Source of the DNA: Vibrio sp. 10N.286.49.B1
GTDB taxonomy: Bacteria; Pseudomonadota; Gammaproteobacteria; Enterobacterales; Vibrionaceae
DNA: 64,000 nucleotides
Reading direction: 5' to 3'
Assembly: GCF_002873335.1 (NCBI RefSeq)
Contig: NZ_MCUW01000089.1
Location: 62,001-126,000 of the forward strand
Positions 48,681 to 57,660 of this stretch are shown here, one piece after another. Position numbers and translations under genes: made by a program. How positions within the stretch are numbered: the first letter of the stretch is position 1; every line of letters starts with the position of its first letter. The notes under the pieces are model-generated. The model saw only the letters and a list, made by a program, of their open reading frames with translations. It had not been told where the DNA came from and did not search any database.

Positions 48681-49700
48681 ATGACTGAAAAATACGAATT
48701 CCCGTCAACATTGTCAGTACATCAAGGATGGCAAAAAATACTTTCCGAATGCAATTACATACATCATTCTGCCTCCTTTACCTCCTCCCTTAGAACAACT
48801 TCAAACGGACGCCTCCATTTACACGATTTGAGAAGGTTGCTAACTAATTTGTGTCACCAAACGAAAGATAACATTATACCGATGAGAGTCGCGCAACACG
48901 TCACCCCTCTGACGTTTGGGTGTTACTCGCTCGCATTATGGACAGCACCCAACCTCAAATCTTTGCTAAAAAATGCGGCAGATTATTGCATTGTCGTGGC
49001 GTCGCCCATCCGTCTTCAGTACAAGGAAGACAAACAAGGAAACGCTGAGTTATGGGTTCTGGATAGCGAACCATTTAATCAGGAAAGTCGCGTCACCTAC
49101 CTTGGCATCACTTTATTGATTTGTACCCTTGTCTCTATCATTCGACAGGTGACAAAAAACGAAACACTCCCAATCACCATTAAACTCAACGAACCCATAC
49201 AATCAGACGCTTACACGGAACAACTTAAATTATTGACACAAACCACCATCTTTAACGGTGCGCCCGTTAGAAAGATCTGTGTCGACAAAAGCTATTTGAA
49301 CGACCCACTTCCGACCCATGACAAAGCGCTTTATTTTGCTACGCTAACCTTAGTCAGAAAGGAATCAGAAGCGCTAGAAACCGGTGATTTAATTCTTCGC
49401 ATTTACAATGCGTTAAACAACATCGAACGCTTGGAAAACCTATCAGGCTCAGGCTTAGCCAGTGCTCTCAATATGAACATTCGCACTTTGAATAGAAAGC
49501 TCTATGGCCTCAATACTAGCTATCGCGGCGTACTTGAGAAATACAAACTGGAGAAATCACTACACTTGCTCGAAGATGCTAATAACAATTTAACCGAAAT
49601 TGCCTATCAATTAGGTTTCTCAGACCTTAGTACTTTTTCTCGCGCTTTCAAAAGATGGACAGGACAAAGCCCCATAAAATTTAGGCAGCAGAACATTTAA
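48681..49700 (+). CDS. AraC-family regulator (339 aa)
   Basis: An N-terminal ligand domain of the arabinose-binding-like type found in OruR/ArgR-like regulators (about 30-200) is followed by two C-terminal HTH motifs (LASALNMNIRTLNRKLYG and LTEIAYQLGFSDLSTFSRAFKRWTGQSP). The ATG at 48681 has AGGG 6 bases upstream and is preferred to an earlier in-frame TTG. Its divergent position beside the hydrolase makes it the prime candidate to read the shared element. Confidence 0.88.
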   Translation: MTEKYEFPSTLSVHQGWQKILSECNYIHHSASFTSSLRTTSNGRLHLHDLRRLLTNLCHQTKDNIIPMRVAQHVTPLTFGCYSLALWTAPNLKSLLKNAADYCIVVASPIRLQYKEDKQGNAELWVLDSEPFNQESRVTYLGITLLICTLVSIIRQVTKNETLPITIKLNEPIQSDAYTEQLKLLTQTTIFNGAPVRKICVDKSYLNDPLPTHDKALYFATLTLVRKESEALETGDLILRIYNALNNIERLENLSGSGLASALNMNIRTLNRKLYGLNTSYRGVLEKYKLEKSLHLLEDANNNLTEIAYQLGFSDLSTFSRAFKRWTGQSPIKFRQQNI

Positions 49701-49876
49701 TAGAAAGTAGCTATTTGAAGATCAAGTAGTTACTGATCTATATCAACGTTCAGTTCGAATGCACTTTCAGTCAAACGTTTGTCCTAAAATGCAAAGTTAG
49801 AACACATCTCCCTTGCTCTAATACCGATAGCTTATTTTTCTGGTTAATCCAGAGGTTAAAGATATTGGAGATTCAG

Positions 49877-51898
49877 ATGTTAGAACAAAAACACAAAGTA
49901 CTGTTTGAACCGATGAAAATTGGCTCATTAACCCTTAAAAATCGCTATTCGATGGCTCCAATGGGAACGTTAGGGTGTGTTGATGCCGATGGTGCTTATA
50001 ACCATCGTGGTATTGAGTATTATGCGGCTCGAGCTCGTGGGGGTGTCGGACTCATCATCACTGGCGTTCAAATGGTTGAGAATGAACTTGAACAATTTCC
50101 GATGCCATCACTTCCTTGCCCCACTCATCACCCTACCGCCTATATTCGCAGTGCGAAGGAGATGACGGAGCGGGTCCATACCTACGGTACGAAAATTTTT
50201 GCTCAACTGACTGCGGGTTGGGGCCGTTCCTGTATACCAGGTTTTACCCCCATCGATAAGTCTATCGCTCCTTCCGAAGCACCAAATAGGTTCGACCCGT
50301 CCATAAAGCATCGTGAACTCACGACCAAAGAAGTCAAATATTTCATTTCTAAATTTATAGAGTCAGCCGTTATTGCCCAAAAGTCAGGATATGATGGGGT
50401 CGAAATTCACGCTGTACATGAAGGCTATTTACTCGACCAATTTACCATGGAGTTCTTCAACCAACGAACGGATCAGTACGGCGGAAGTTTCGAAAATCGG
50501 TATCGATTTGCGACCGAAATTGTACAAGGCATTAAAGCCGTATGTGGTCAGCAATTTCCAGTATCACTCCGTTATTCCGTTAAAGGCAACATGAAAGGCT
50601 TTGGTCAAGGTATTCTGCCAGGAGAATACGCAGAAGAGGTGGGACGTGATTTGGAAGAGGGACTTCAAGCCGCAAAATATTTGCAGGACGCCGGTTTTGA
50701 TGCGCTCAACGTTGACGCAGGCACTTATGATTCTTGGTATTGGAATCACCCACCAAATTACTTCCAACCTGGAATGTACAAACCTTATTGTAAGGCAGTT
50801 TCGGAAGTCGTTGATATTCCGATTCTTATGGCTGGCCGCATGGAAGATCCAGACTTAGCTGCTCACGCTGTCACTACTAACATAGCTACAGGCATTTCGT
50901 TAGGCCGTCCTCTACTCGCCGATCCCGATGTTGTGAATAAGATTCGCCGCGGACGTTTTAATGAGGTTCGCCCTTGTTTATCATGTCACCTTGGTTGCTT
51001 GGGCCGCATGGCAGAAGTGGGCAACCTATCATGCGCAGTCAACCCTAGCTGTGGGCGAGAAGATGAGTTCAAGTTGCTACCAACGCACAAAAAGAAGAAA
51101 GTCGTCGTCGTCGGTGGTGGCGTAGCGGGAATGGAGGCTGCTAGGACCGCAGCAGAGCGAGGCCATGATGTCGTATTGTTTGAAAAGTCATCAGCATTGG
51201 GTGGTAATGTCATCCCTGGTAGCCAACCACCTTTCAAGCATGACGATAAAAGACTCATTGCATGGTTTACCGGCGAAATGGATCGCAAGCACGTAGAAGT
51301 TCGACTCAATACAACCGCCTGTCAAAGCTCTATTGAAGCTGAAGCACCTGATAGTGTCATCTTCGCAACGGGGTCTCGCCCGACAAGCGCGGCGTGGCTT
51401 GAAGGAAGCGACAAGCCAAATGTACTACTCGCCGAAGACATGTTAATGAATCCGAGCTTGATTACAGGCAATAGTGTAATTGTCATAGGTGCAGGTCTGG
51501 TCGGCGCCGAGGCAGCACTGTGGATGGCACAGCTGGGAAAGAAGACCACGCTTGTCGAGATCTCAAGTGACATAATTGGGGGGCCACATGGGACTTGTTT
51601 TGCTAACTACCAGATGCTCAAAGAATTACTGGTCAAGGAAAATGTCACCGTCATGACACAAACTGCATTGCATAGTATCAGCAACACGGGCGTTTCATTG
51701 CGCCAAGAGCAGAAAAAACTCAAAGTTGAAGCCGACCACGTAGTACTGGCTCTAGGTTATAAAGCACAAGACGAGATATATAACACGCTCGCCAATCAAT
51801 TAGATATTGATGATGTCTTCAATATTGGTGACAGCCAACTGGCACGAACAATTATGACAGCAATTTGGGATGGTTTTGAAGTGGGGCGTCACCTATAG
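49877..51898 (+). CDS. Old-yellow-enzyme/Fe-S/FAD oxidoreductase (673 aa)
   Basis: This is a multidomain flavoenzyme of the 2,4-dienoyl-CoA reductase/enoate reductase/BaiCD type. The N-terminal FMN TIM barrel (about 5-340) has EIHAVHEGYLLDQF and YGGSFENRYRF. The 4Fe-4S ligands are Cys367, Cys370, Cys374 and Cys386 (CLSCHLGC...LSC). An FAD/NAD(P)H region follows with VVVVGGGVAGMEAA and VIVIGAGLVGAEAA. It reduces activated C=C bonds; the substrate is unknown. The ATG at 49877 has GGAG 7 bases upstream. It lies downstream of the AraC gene in the same orientation. Confidence 0.88.
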   Translation: MLEQKHKVLFEPMKIGSLTLKNRYSMAPMGTLGCVDADGAYNHRGIEYYAARARGGVGLIITGVQMVENELEQFPMPSLPCPTHHPTAYIRSAKEMTERVHTYGTKIFAQLTAGWGRSCIPGFTPIDKSIAPSEAPNRFDPSIKHRELTTKEVKYFISKFIESAVIAQKSGYDGVEIHAVHEGYLLDQFTMEFFNQRTDQYGGSFENRYRFATEIVQGIKAVCGQQFPVSLRYSVKGNMKGFGQGILPGEYAEEVGRDLEEGLQAAKYLQDAGFDALNVDAGTYDSWYWNHPPNYFQPGMYKPYCKAVSEVVDIPILMAGRMEDPDLAAHAVTTNIATGISLGRPLLADPDVVNKIRRGRFNEVRPCLSCHLGCLGRMAEVGNLSCAVNPSCGREDEFKLLPTHKKKKVVVVGGGVAGMEAARTAAERGHDVVLFEKSSALGGNVIPGSQPPFKHDDKRLIAWFTGEMDRKHVEVRLNTTACQSSIEAEAPDSVIFATGSRPTSAAWLEGSDKPNVLLAEDMLMNPSLITGNSVIVIGAGLVGAEAALWMAQLGKKTTLVEISSDIIGGPHGTCFANYQMLKELLVKENVTVMTQTALHSISNTGVSLRQEQKKLKVEADHVVLALGYKAQDEIYNTLANQLDIDDVFNIGDSQLARTIMTAIWDGFEVGRHL

Positions 51899-51949
51899 CC
51901 CTTATCTATTTATAAATAACGCCAAAGAAATATTAAACAAGGACGTTTA

Positions 51950-52087
51950 ATGTTTCATTTCATCCGACTAGTCTTATGTGCCAACGGCAGTGCTCTTTTC
52001 AACTCCATGACGTCGTGTTTTGCCGCCACACATTATATGTGCAAATGCCATTGTTTATACTTTGACACCATTCACTATCGCATTTAA
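51950..52087 (+). CDS. Possible Cys-rich small protein (45 aa)
   Basis: An ATG with AAGGA 6 bases upstream opens a 45-residue frame in the 343-base gap before aqpZ. It contains five Cys, ending in a CKCHC cluster, with no clear membrane segment. I do not recognise it, and it may be chance. No other feature is seen in the gap apart from the aqpZ leader. Confidence 0.3.
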   Translation: MFHFIRLVLCANGSALFNSMTSCFAATHYMCKCHCLYFDTIHYRI

Positions 52088-52241
52088 TTACCAGTATCCA
52101 ACTAATCCTTAATTGGGTTCGAATTTATGCATATTACGGCCTAATAACGTACTTTCAACTCTTCTTATTAAACCAAACTGGCAGTCTCAGCAAAATCAGC
52201 TATGTTTCAAAAGAGCCACAATAATAGGAGTGGGATTTCTT

Positions 52242-52937
52242 ATGAATCGTTATTTAGCAGAGGTATTTGGTACATTTTGGCTAGTGCTAGGAGGATGTGG
52301 GTCCGCCGTTATTGCTGCCGCATTCCCTGATGTTGGAATTGGATTACTCGGCGTAGCTCTCGCCTTTGGTCTCACAGTGCTCACAATGGCATTTGCCATT
52401 GGACATATCTCAGGCTGTCACCTCAACCCTGCCGTCAGTATTGGGCTTTGGGCTGGAGGTCGTTTTGATGCCAAAGATTTATTGCCTTATATTATTGCGC
52501 AGGTGATCGGTGGTGTCCTTGCCGGCGGCATCCTTTATATTATTGCCTCTGGTCAACCCGGATTTGATGCTGTTGCTTCTGGGTTTGCAGCTAACGGATA
52601 TGGCGAGCATTCTCCTGGCCAATACTCCCTAACCTCTGCGCTAGTGTGCGAGATCGTGATGACAGCGATGTTCTTGATCGTCATTATGGGTGCCACCGAT
52701 TCAAGAGCCCCCCAAGGATTTGCACCCATTGCAATTGGGCTGTGTTTGACACTTATCCACCTTGTTAGTATTCCAGTCACTAATACATCGGTGAACCCGG
52801 CTCGAAGTACGGGTGTCGCTTTATATGTCGGTGACTGGGCAACCTCACAGCTGTGGCTGTTTTGGCTAGCGCCTATCGTTGGAGCCGTGATCGGCGCCTG
52901 GATATACCGCTCACTCCTTGGTAGTAATAGCAACTAA
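52242..52937 (+). CDS. aqpZ: Aquaporin Z (231 aa)
   Basis: This is a six-helix water channel of the inner membrane. Both NPA motifs are present (62-64 in HLNPAVSIG, 185-187 in SVNPARSTG). The selectivity-filter residues fit a water-specific channel (Phe42, His173, Arg188). The length from the ATG at 52242 equals E. coli AqpZ; the Shine-Dalgarno AGGAG is somewhat far (11 bases). Confidence 0.94.
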   Translation: MNRYLAEVFGTFWLVLGGCGSAVIAAAFPDVGIGLLGVALAFGLTVLTMAFAIGHISGCHLNPAVSIGLWAGGRFDAKDLLPYIIAQVIGGVLAGGILYIIASGQPGFDAVASGFAANGYGEHSPGQYSLTSALVCEIVMTAMFLIVIMGATDSRAPQGFAPIAIGLCLTLIHLVSIPVTNTSVNPARSTGVALYVGDWATSQLWLFWLAPIVGAVIGAWIYRSLLGSNSN

Positions 52938-52962
52938 GACAGCTATGACAGCTATGACAGCT
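52936..52962 (+). repeat. Three tandem nonamers at the aqpZ stop
   Basis: AAGACAGCT followed by two ATGACAGCT copies begins inside the TAA stop codon of aqpZ. Confidence 0.8.
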
Positions 52963-52982
52963 AAGATAATTTCTTCAGGATC

Positions 52983-53013
52983 AAAAAAGGCGCGATAGCA
53001 TCGCGCCTTTTTT
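52983..53013. terminator. Bidirectional terminator between aqpZ and recR
   Basis: The stem GGCGCGA/TCGCGCC with a 5-base loop is flanked by A6 and T6. It touches the recR stop codon. Confidence 0.9.
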
Positions 53014-53611
53014 ATATCTTGTGTCGTCCAAGTAATGAATGAGACAAGGTCGTACCATCAACAAGCTCCAGTTCCCCACCAACAGGAACCCCATGGGCGA
53101 TCCTACTTGCGGTGACTTCATGCTCATGACAAAGCTCAGCAATATAGTGAGCGGTTGCCTCCCCTTCGACCGTTGGGTTTGTCGCGAGGATCACTTCACT
53201 AATATCACCACGCCGTAAACGATAATCTAAAGTATCGAGGCCAATGTCACTAGGTCCAATACCATCTAATGGTGAAAGATGACCCATTAATACAAAATAA
53301 CGGCCAGAATACTGCCCGGTGGCCTCCACCGCTGCAATATCTGCAGGGCTTTCCACAACACACAATTGGCCGTTTTCTTTGCGCTTAGGGTTGGTACAAA
53401 TATGGCAGGTTTCTTCTTCCGTAAACGTCCGACATTCCTGACAATGACCGATATCGGTCATGGCTTGAGCCAGAAGTTCAGCAAGCTGTAGCCCACCTTT
53501 TCTGTCTCGCTGTAACAAATGAAAGGCCATGCGTTGTGCTGACTTGGGGCCAACCCCAGGTAGACATCGCAAGGCCTCCATCAAATGCTCCAGCATTTGG
53601 CTAGTTCGCAT
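53012..53611 (-). CDS. recR: Recombination protein RecR (199 aa)
   Basis: RecR acts with RecF and RecO to load RecA on gapped DNA. It has the helix-hairpin-helix ([17 protein letters not shown]), the C4 zinc finger ([16 protein letters not shown]) and a Toprim domain ([13 protein letters not shown]). It is the last gene of apt-dnaX-ybaB-recR. Confidence 0.95.
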   Translation of the reverse strand: MRTSQMLEHLMEALRCLPGVGPKSAQRMAFHLLQRDRKGGLQLAELLAQAMTDIGHCQECRTFTEEETCHICTNPKRKENGQLCVVESPADIAAVEATGQYSGRYFVLMGHLSPLDGIGPSDIGLDTLDYRLRRGDISEVILATNPTVEGEATAHYIAELCHEHEVTASRIAHGVPVGGELELVDGTTLSHSLLGRHKI

Positions 53612-53633
53612 TTATTGTTCTCTAATTTTACAA

Positions 53634-53963
53634 TTAGAACGGCATTTTCATACCTGGTGGTAGTTGCATACCGCCAGTGACTGATGCCATTTTTTCTTTC
53701 TGTGTCTCTTCAACTCGACGAGCAGCATCGTTAAACGCAGCGGCAATCAAGTCTTCTAGCATTTCTTTGTCGTCTTCCATTAAGCTCTCGTCGATCTCTA
53801 CACGACGTGTGCTGTGGCTGCCAGTGATGGTGACTTTAACAAGACCCGCACCAGATTCACCAGTGACTTCCATGTTTGCAATTTCTTCTTGAAGCTTTTG
53901 CATACGCTCTTGCATTTGCTGGGCTTGCTTCATCATATTGCCCATTCCGCCTTTACCAAACAT
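53634..53963 (-). CDS. ybaB: Nucleoid-associated protein YbaB/EbfC (109 aa)
   Basis: This is a small dimeric DNA-binding protein. The N-terminal coiled helix ([23 protein letters not shown]) and the conserved [16 protein letters not shown] core are seen, followed by [23 protein letters not shown]. It is conserved between dnaX and recR. Confidence 0.95.
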   Translation of the reverse strand: MFGKGGMGNMMKQAQQMQERMQKLQEEIANMEVTGESGAGLVKVTITGSHSTRRVEIDESLMEDDKEMLEDLIAAAFNDAARRVEETQKEKMASVTGGMQLPPGMKMPF

Positions 53964-54049
53964 AGCTTTCTCTCGGTTGATTCAGATTATTAATAACATG
54001 GGGGCAAGTGCAAAAAATGCAACCCCCGAACATACTTTGCATTCTAGAG

Positions 54050-56263
54050 TTATAACGGACGAATGCTCTCTTCGTCTAGCTCTGCAGAAAATCTTGTAAC
54101 AATAAACTGCACGTTAGCATCAGATTGTAAACTTTTGGCTGCTTCTGCAAGCTTATTTTGATAGATACTTTCTCTTCGCTCTAGCGGTGTCACACCCTGC
54201 TCTGAGACTTCGACAGAAAGGTGGCATTGCTCACCCAACGCGATATTTAAGCCAGCTAAAAGTTCAGACTGATTCCTATCAGTATTTAGGTGCGCATGGG
54301 TTGCGCGAAGACCAAGTACAACAGATGCACCATCTTTCGTGTAGGTCGAATTTAACGCAAGCTGTTGAACTAACTTACTCGTATCGAGGGTCTCAATCAA
54401 TGCCGCCCATGTATCTTGCTGAGCAGCCTCAACGGTCAGTCGTTGTGCCATTTCTGGTGTTTTTACATGCTCAAGCGCTTTTCTTAACGTTGAAGGTTTA
54501 ATCGATGTTGATGCTTTCTTATCAACCACCACTTCTTTAGTCGCGCGCCATCGATAAGGTTCATTGTCATCAACATGTTGAGCAGCATGAGAGCGATTCG
54601 CGTCACCAGCACCAGAAGGCATCGCGGGTTGAGCCGCAGTTCGCTGAGCGACCCTCTCCATTACTGATTTAGGCTCGGGTGACGCGTCAACCTTTTTTGC
54701 TGGTGACGTTCCAGGTTTTGGGCTCGTGGAAGCTGCATTTTGTCTTTTGGAGCGAAGTTGATGTCGCAGGCCAGCAACAGGAGAAGCCTTAGGTTGGGTC
54801 GCATCATGTGACGATTGGCCAACTTGGTGCGCAGGCAACGGTTCTACAGGTTGCCGTTGCATAGGCGGTTGCTGAACCACCGGTTGCTGAGCTGCCGGTT
54901 GGCCTTCATAAGGTAATTCAGCTGAACTTGGTGGTAGATTACCCACGTCAGGCATAGGGGGGGACATAGGCTCAGCGTAATACGCTGGCGGTGCCGAGTC
55001 ATAAGGCCTTGCCATTTCTTGAGAGGCTGGTACTACGTTACCGCTAGGCTGAGCCGGTACTTGCGAAGTCGCCGCTGCTGCTACCTGATTCGGTGTCGAT
55101 GTGACGCCTTGATTGACTGCTGGTGTCAAAGGGTTAAGCGCCGACGTTCCCACAATAATGTCATTGCTACCGAGTTGCGCGGTGGGTCTAAACGCCAACA
55201 TTCTCAATAACGTCATCTCTACAGCGACGCGTTGAGATGGCGAGGCCACAAGATCTTGACGACCTTTTAGTGCGATTTGGTAGTACAGCTGTACATCGGT
55301 GGCGGGTAATATTTTACCAAGTGTCACAATTTTCTCGTTATCAGGAATTGTCATGTCAACGCTTCCGGGCAATGCCTGATACATAGCAATACGGTGTAAC
55401 TGAGATGCAATTTCCGACAGCAATGAATCCCAATCTACGCCATTTTCAGCAAGTTGATTGACGGTCTGCATAACCTGCTCGGCATCGCCACTGCATATCG
55501 CATGGATGATCTTGACCGCAAGAGAGGTATCCAATGTCCCTAACATTAGACTCACTGTTTGCTTAGTGATATGACCGCTACCAAGCGCGATAGCTTGGTC
55601 TGTCAGGCTCAGTGCATCCCTCATACTGCCATCCGCGGCATGAGATATTAAAGCAAGGGCCTGCTGCTCTGCATCGACTTGCTCATGACCCAATATATCA
55701 ACCAGTTGCTGTTGAATTGTATCAACCGTGATCGGCTTCAAATGGAACTGTAAACAGCGGGATAAAATCGTCACTGGCAGTTTTTGAGGATCCGTCGTCG
55801 CCAACAAAAACTTCACATATTCGGGTGGCTCTTCTAGCGTTTTAAGTAACGCATTAAAGCTGTGCCGCGACAACATATGAACTTCATCAATCAAATAAAC
55901 CTTGAAGCGATTACGAGCGGGCTTGTATTGGACGTTATCCAGAAGCTCTCGAGTATCCTCGACCTTAGTCCGCGATGCCGCATCAATTTCCAGCAGATCA
56001 ACACTTCGCCCTTCGTCTATTTCGACGCAGGTTGCGCATTTCCCGCAAGGTGTGGATGTAATACCAGTTTCGCAATTCAAGCCTTTAGCAAAAAGACGTC
56101 CTATCGAAGTCTTTCCAACACCACGTGTGCCACTGAACAAGTAAGCATGGTGCAATCGATTTTGGCTCAATGCATTCTCGAGTGCGGTAAGAACATGGCG
56201 CTGGCCGACAACTTCAGAAAATTTCTTAGGGCGCCATTTTCGGGCTAAAGCCAAATAACTCAT
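54050..56263 (-). CDS. dnaX: DNA polymerase III tau subunit, with gamma by frameshift (737 aa)
   Basis: DnaX is the clamp-loader ATPase and replisome organiser. It has P-loop GTRGVGKTS (44-52), the zinc Cys cluster (CETGITSTPCGKCATC), DEVHML and the SRC motif (TILSRCLQF). A Pro/Gln/Ala-rich linker spans about 370-600, longer than in E. coli (643 aa total), before the tau-specific C-terminal domain. A slippery site at codons 522-524 should yield a gamma form of about 525 residues. Confidence 0.95.
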   Translation of the reverse strand: MSYLALARKWRPKKFSEVVGQRHVLTALENALSQNRLHHAYLFSGTRGVGKTSIGRLFAKGLNCETGITSTPCGKCATCVEIDEGRSVDLLEIDAASRTKVEDTRELLDNVQYKPARNRFKVYLIDEVHMLSRHSFNALLKTLEEPPEYVKFLLATTDPQKLPVTILSRCLQFHLKPITVDTIQQQLVDILGHEQVDAEQQALALISHAADGSMRDALSLTDQAIALGSGHITKQTVSLMLGTLDTSLAVKIIHAICSGDAEQVMQTVNQLAENGVDWDSLLSEIASQLHRIAMYQALPGSVDMTIPDNEKIVTLGKILPATDVQLYYQIALKGRQDLVASPSQRVAVEMTLLRMLAFRPTAQLGSNDIIVGTSALNPLTPAVNQGVTSTPNQVAAAATSQVPAQPSGNVVPASQEMARPYDSAPPAYYAEPMSPPMPDVGNLPPSSAELPYEGQPAAQQPVVQQPPMQRQPVEPLPAHQVGQSSHDATQPKASPVAGLRHQLRSKRQNAASTSPKPGTSPAKKVDASPEPKSVMERVAQRTAAQPAMPSGAGDANRSHAAQHVDDNEPYRWRATKEVVVDKKASTSIKPSTLRKALEHVKTPEMAQRLTVEAAQQDTWAALIETLDTSKLVQQLALNSTYTKDGASVVLGLRATHAHLNTDRNQSELLAGLNIALGEQCHLSVEVSEQGVTPLERRESIYQNKLAEAAKSLQSDANVQFIVTRFSAELDEESIRPL
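54687..54698 (-). promoter_or_regulatory. Programmed -1 frameshift site in dnaX
   Basis: A-AAA-AAG (54698-54692 on the minus strand) is in the E. coli dnaX phase (GCA AAA AAG). After a -1 slip the next codons are GGT and TGA (TGA at 54689-54687), so gamma ends one residue later, as in E. coli. A purine-rich GGAACG lies about 10 bases upstream and could act as an internal Shine-Dalgarno stimulator. Confidence 0.75.
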
Positions 56264-56276
56264 TCAAACATCCCGA

Positions 56277-56822
56277 TTAGTGGCCTTCAAATTCACAAAT
56301 GCTATAGACATCTAAATCTAAAGCTTTAAGACGTTTTTCACCGCCGATTTCAGGTAAATTGATCACAAACGCCGCATCCGAAACCGAACCACCAAGACGA
56401 CGAATCAATTTAGTGGTCGCTTCAATTGTCCCACCAGTCGCCAGTAAATCGTCGACCATTAGGACCTTATCACCTTCAGTAATCGCATCGGTGTGGATTT
56501 CTAATGTGTCAGTGCCATACTCCAACTCGTACGATTGTGACACCGTCTCGCGCGGTAATTTCCCTGGCTTACGCACGGGCACAAACCCAACACCAAGCTC
56601 TAATGCCAACGGAGCACCAAACAAGAAGCCACGAGCTTCCGTACCAACGATCTTTGTAAAGCCTTGTCCCTGGTATTTTTCAACCAACAATGCAATGGTA
56701 GCTCGATAGGCTTCAGGGTCTTCCATCAAACTCGTCACGTCACGAAAAAGGATTCCTGGCTTTGGGTAATCTGGGATGCTTTTAATGCTGGATTTGATCT
56801 GTGAAATTTTGTCGGTGGTCAT
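56277..56822 (-). CDS. apt: Adenine phosphoribosyltransferase (181 aa)
   Basis: This enzyme salvages adenine to AMP with PRPP. It has the PRPP loop [22 protein letters not shown] and the [12 protein letters not shown] start. It precedes dnaX by 13 bases, the conserved order. Confidence 0.96.
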   Translation of the reverse strand: MTTDKISQIKSSIKSIPDYPKPGILFRDVTSLMEDPEAYRATIALLVEKYQGQGFTKIVGTEARGFLFGAPLALELGVGFVPVRKPGKLPRETVSQSYELEYGTDTLEIHTDAITEGDKVLMVDDLLATGGTIEATTKLIRRLGGSVSDAAFVINLPEIGGEKRLKALDLDVYSICEFEGH

Positions 56823-56907
56823 AATTCGTTCTCTGGAGAAGTCAATCAGTGCCCAATGATTTAAGTGTCAATTGCTTGCAGCAAAACACACCTTAATGCT
56901 GTTGGCC

Positions 56908-56934
56908 TAAAAACAAACACTCGCCAAAAGCGAG
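56908..56934 (-). terminator. Terminator after ybaN
   Basis: The stem CTCGC/GCGAG with a 5-base loop is followed on the minus strand by GTTTGTTTTT, 18 bases after the ybaN stop. It isolates ybaN from apt. Confidence 0.75.
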
Positions 56935-56951
56935 CGTACAATCCCCTAATT

Positions 56952-57344
56952 TTAGTGACTTTCACTGTTATCAGCAACCGACTCTTTCACAGGAATCTGC
57001 AAAAAGAAGCCTAAAACAATCACACAAAGGAAAAAGAGCATAACCTTTAACCAAAAAAGTGGCACTAAGGTAATCGACAGCAGGAAGCTGATTAAAATGA
57101 AAACAACGGCTTTTTTACGTGTCGCCAGCGTCACCGCGCGCTCATGCTCCCACATCAATATGACCGGGCCAAGCTTGGGGTGAGCGAGCAATCGACGATG
57201 GAGCTCAGGGCTTCCTTTCAAAAAACAAGCACTGGCTAATAGTAAAAAGGGCGTGGTGGGTAGTAATGGAAGGATAATTCCTATTACCCCAAGAATGACC
57301 GACAATACTCCTGCGACACTCCATAAGAGTTGTCGCAGAGTCAT
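56952..57344 (-). CDS. ybaN: YbaN-family inner-membrane protein (DUF454, 130 aa)
   Basis: This small membrane protein has the DUF454 motif GIIGIILPLLPTTPFLLLASACF-like (VIGIILPLLPTTPFLLL) and two further hydrophobic segments. The function is unknown. I choose the ATG at 57344, which matches E. coli YbaN and follows the stop of the 43-aa frame by 13 bases; an in-frame ATG at 57377 would overlap that frame. Neither has a strong Shine-Dalgarno. Confidence 0.85.
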   Translation of the reverse strand: MTLRQLLWSVAGVLSVILGVIGIILPLLPTTPFLLLASACFLKGSPELHRRLLAHPKLGPVILMWEHERAVTLATRKKAVVFILISFLLSITLVPLFWLKVMLFFLCVIVLGFFLQIPVKESVADNSESH

Positions 57345-57357
57345 AATAATTCTATTT

Positions 57358-57489
57358 TCAAAAGGTGGCATACCCATTCATGATACGAAGCCATGTTAGA
57401 GTAGCGGGAAGCGTAGGGATAAGCAATACGGCAATAAAGCCTAAAAAATAGTAGATATTGTAAGGCTCTTTGAATTCTGTATCAGACAT
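57358..57489 (-). CDS. Small membrane protein (43 aa) upstream of ybaN
   Basis: An ATG with AAGAG 8 bases upstream opens a frame of 43 residues: an acidic start (MSDTEFKEPY), one membrane segment (IYYFLGFIAVLLIPTLPATLTWL) and a short end. It stops 13 bases before the chosen ybaN ATG, so coupling is possible. I do not recognise a family. The remaining 171 bases to the next gene hold nothing I can name. Confidence 0.5.
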   Translation of the reverse strand: MSDTEFKEPYNIYYFLGFIAVLLIPTLPATLTWLRIMNGYATF

Positions 57490-57660
57490 AACTTTGCTCT
57501 TAATGAATTGGTTCTTAATATGGCGTAACACGCGGTCACCACGCGTTTAAAAAGCAATGAAACTGGAAGGTAAAACCCCCATTCCATTAACATATGCACT
57601 ATATATTAATTACAATCCTTCAAAAACAGACTAACTGTACGGTTATTCGTTGAAATAATT

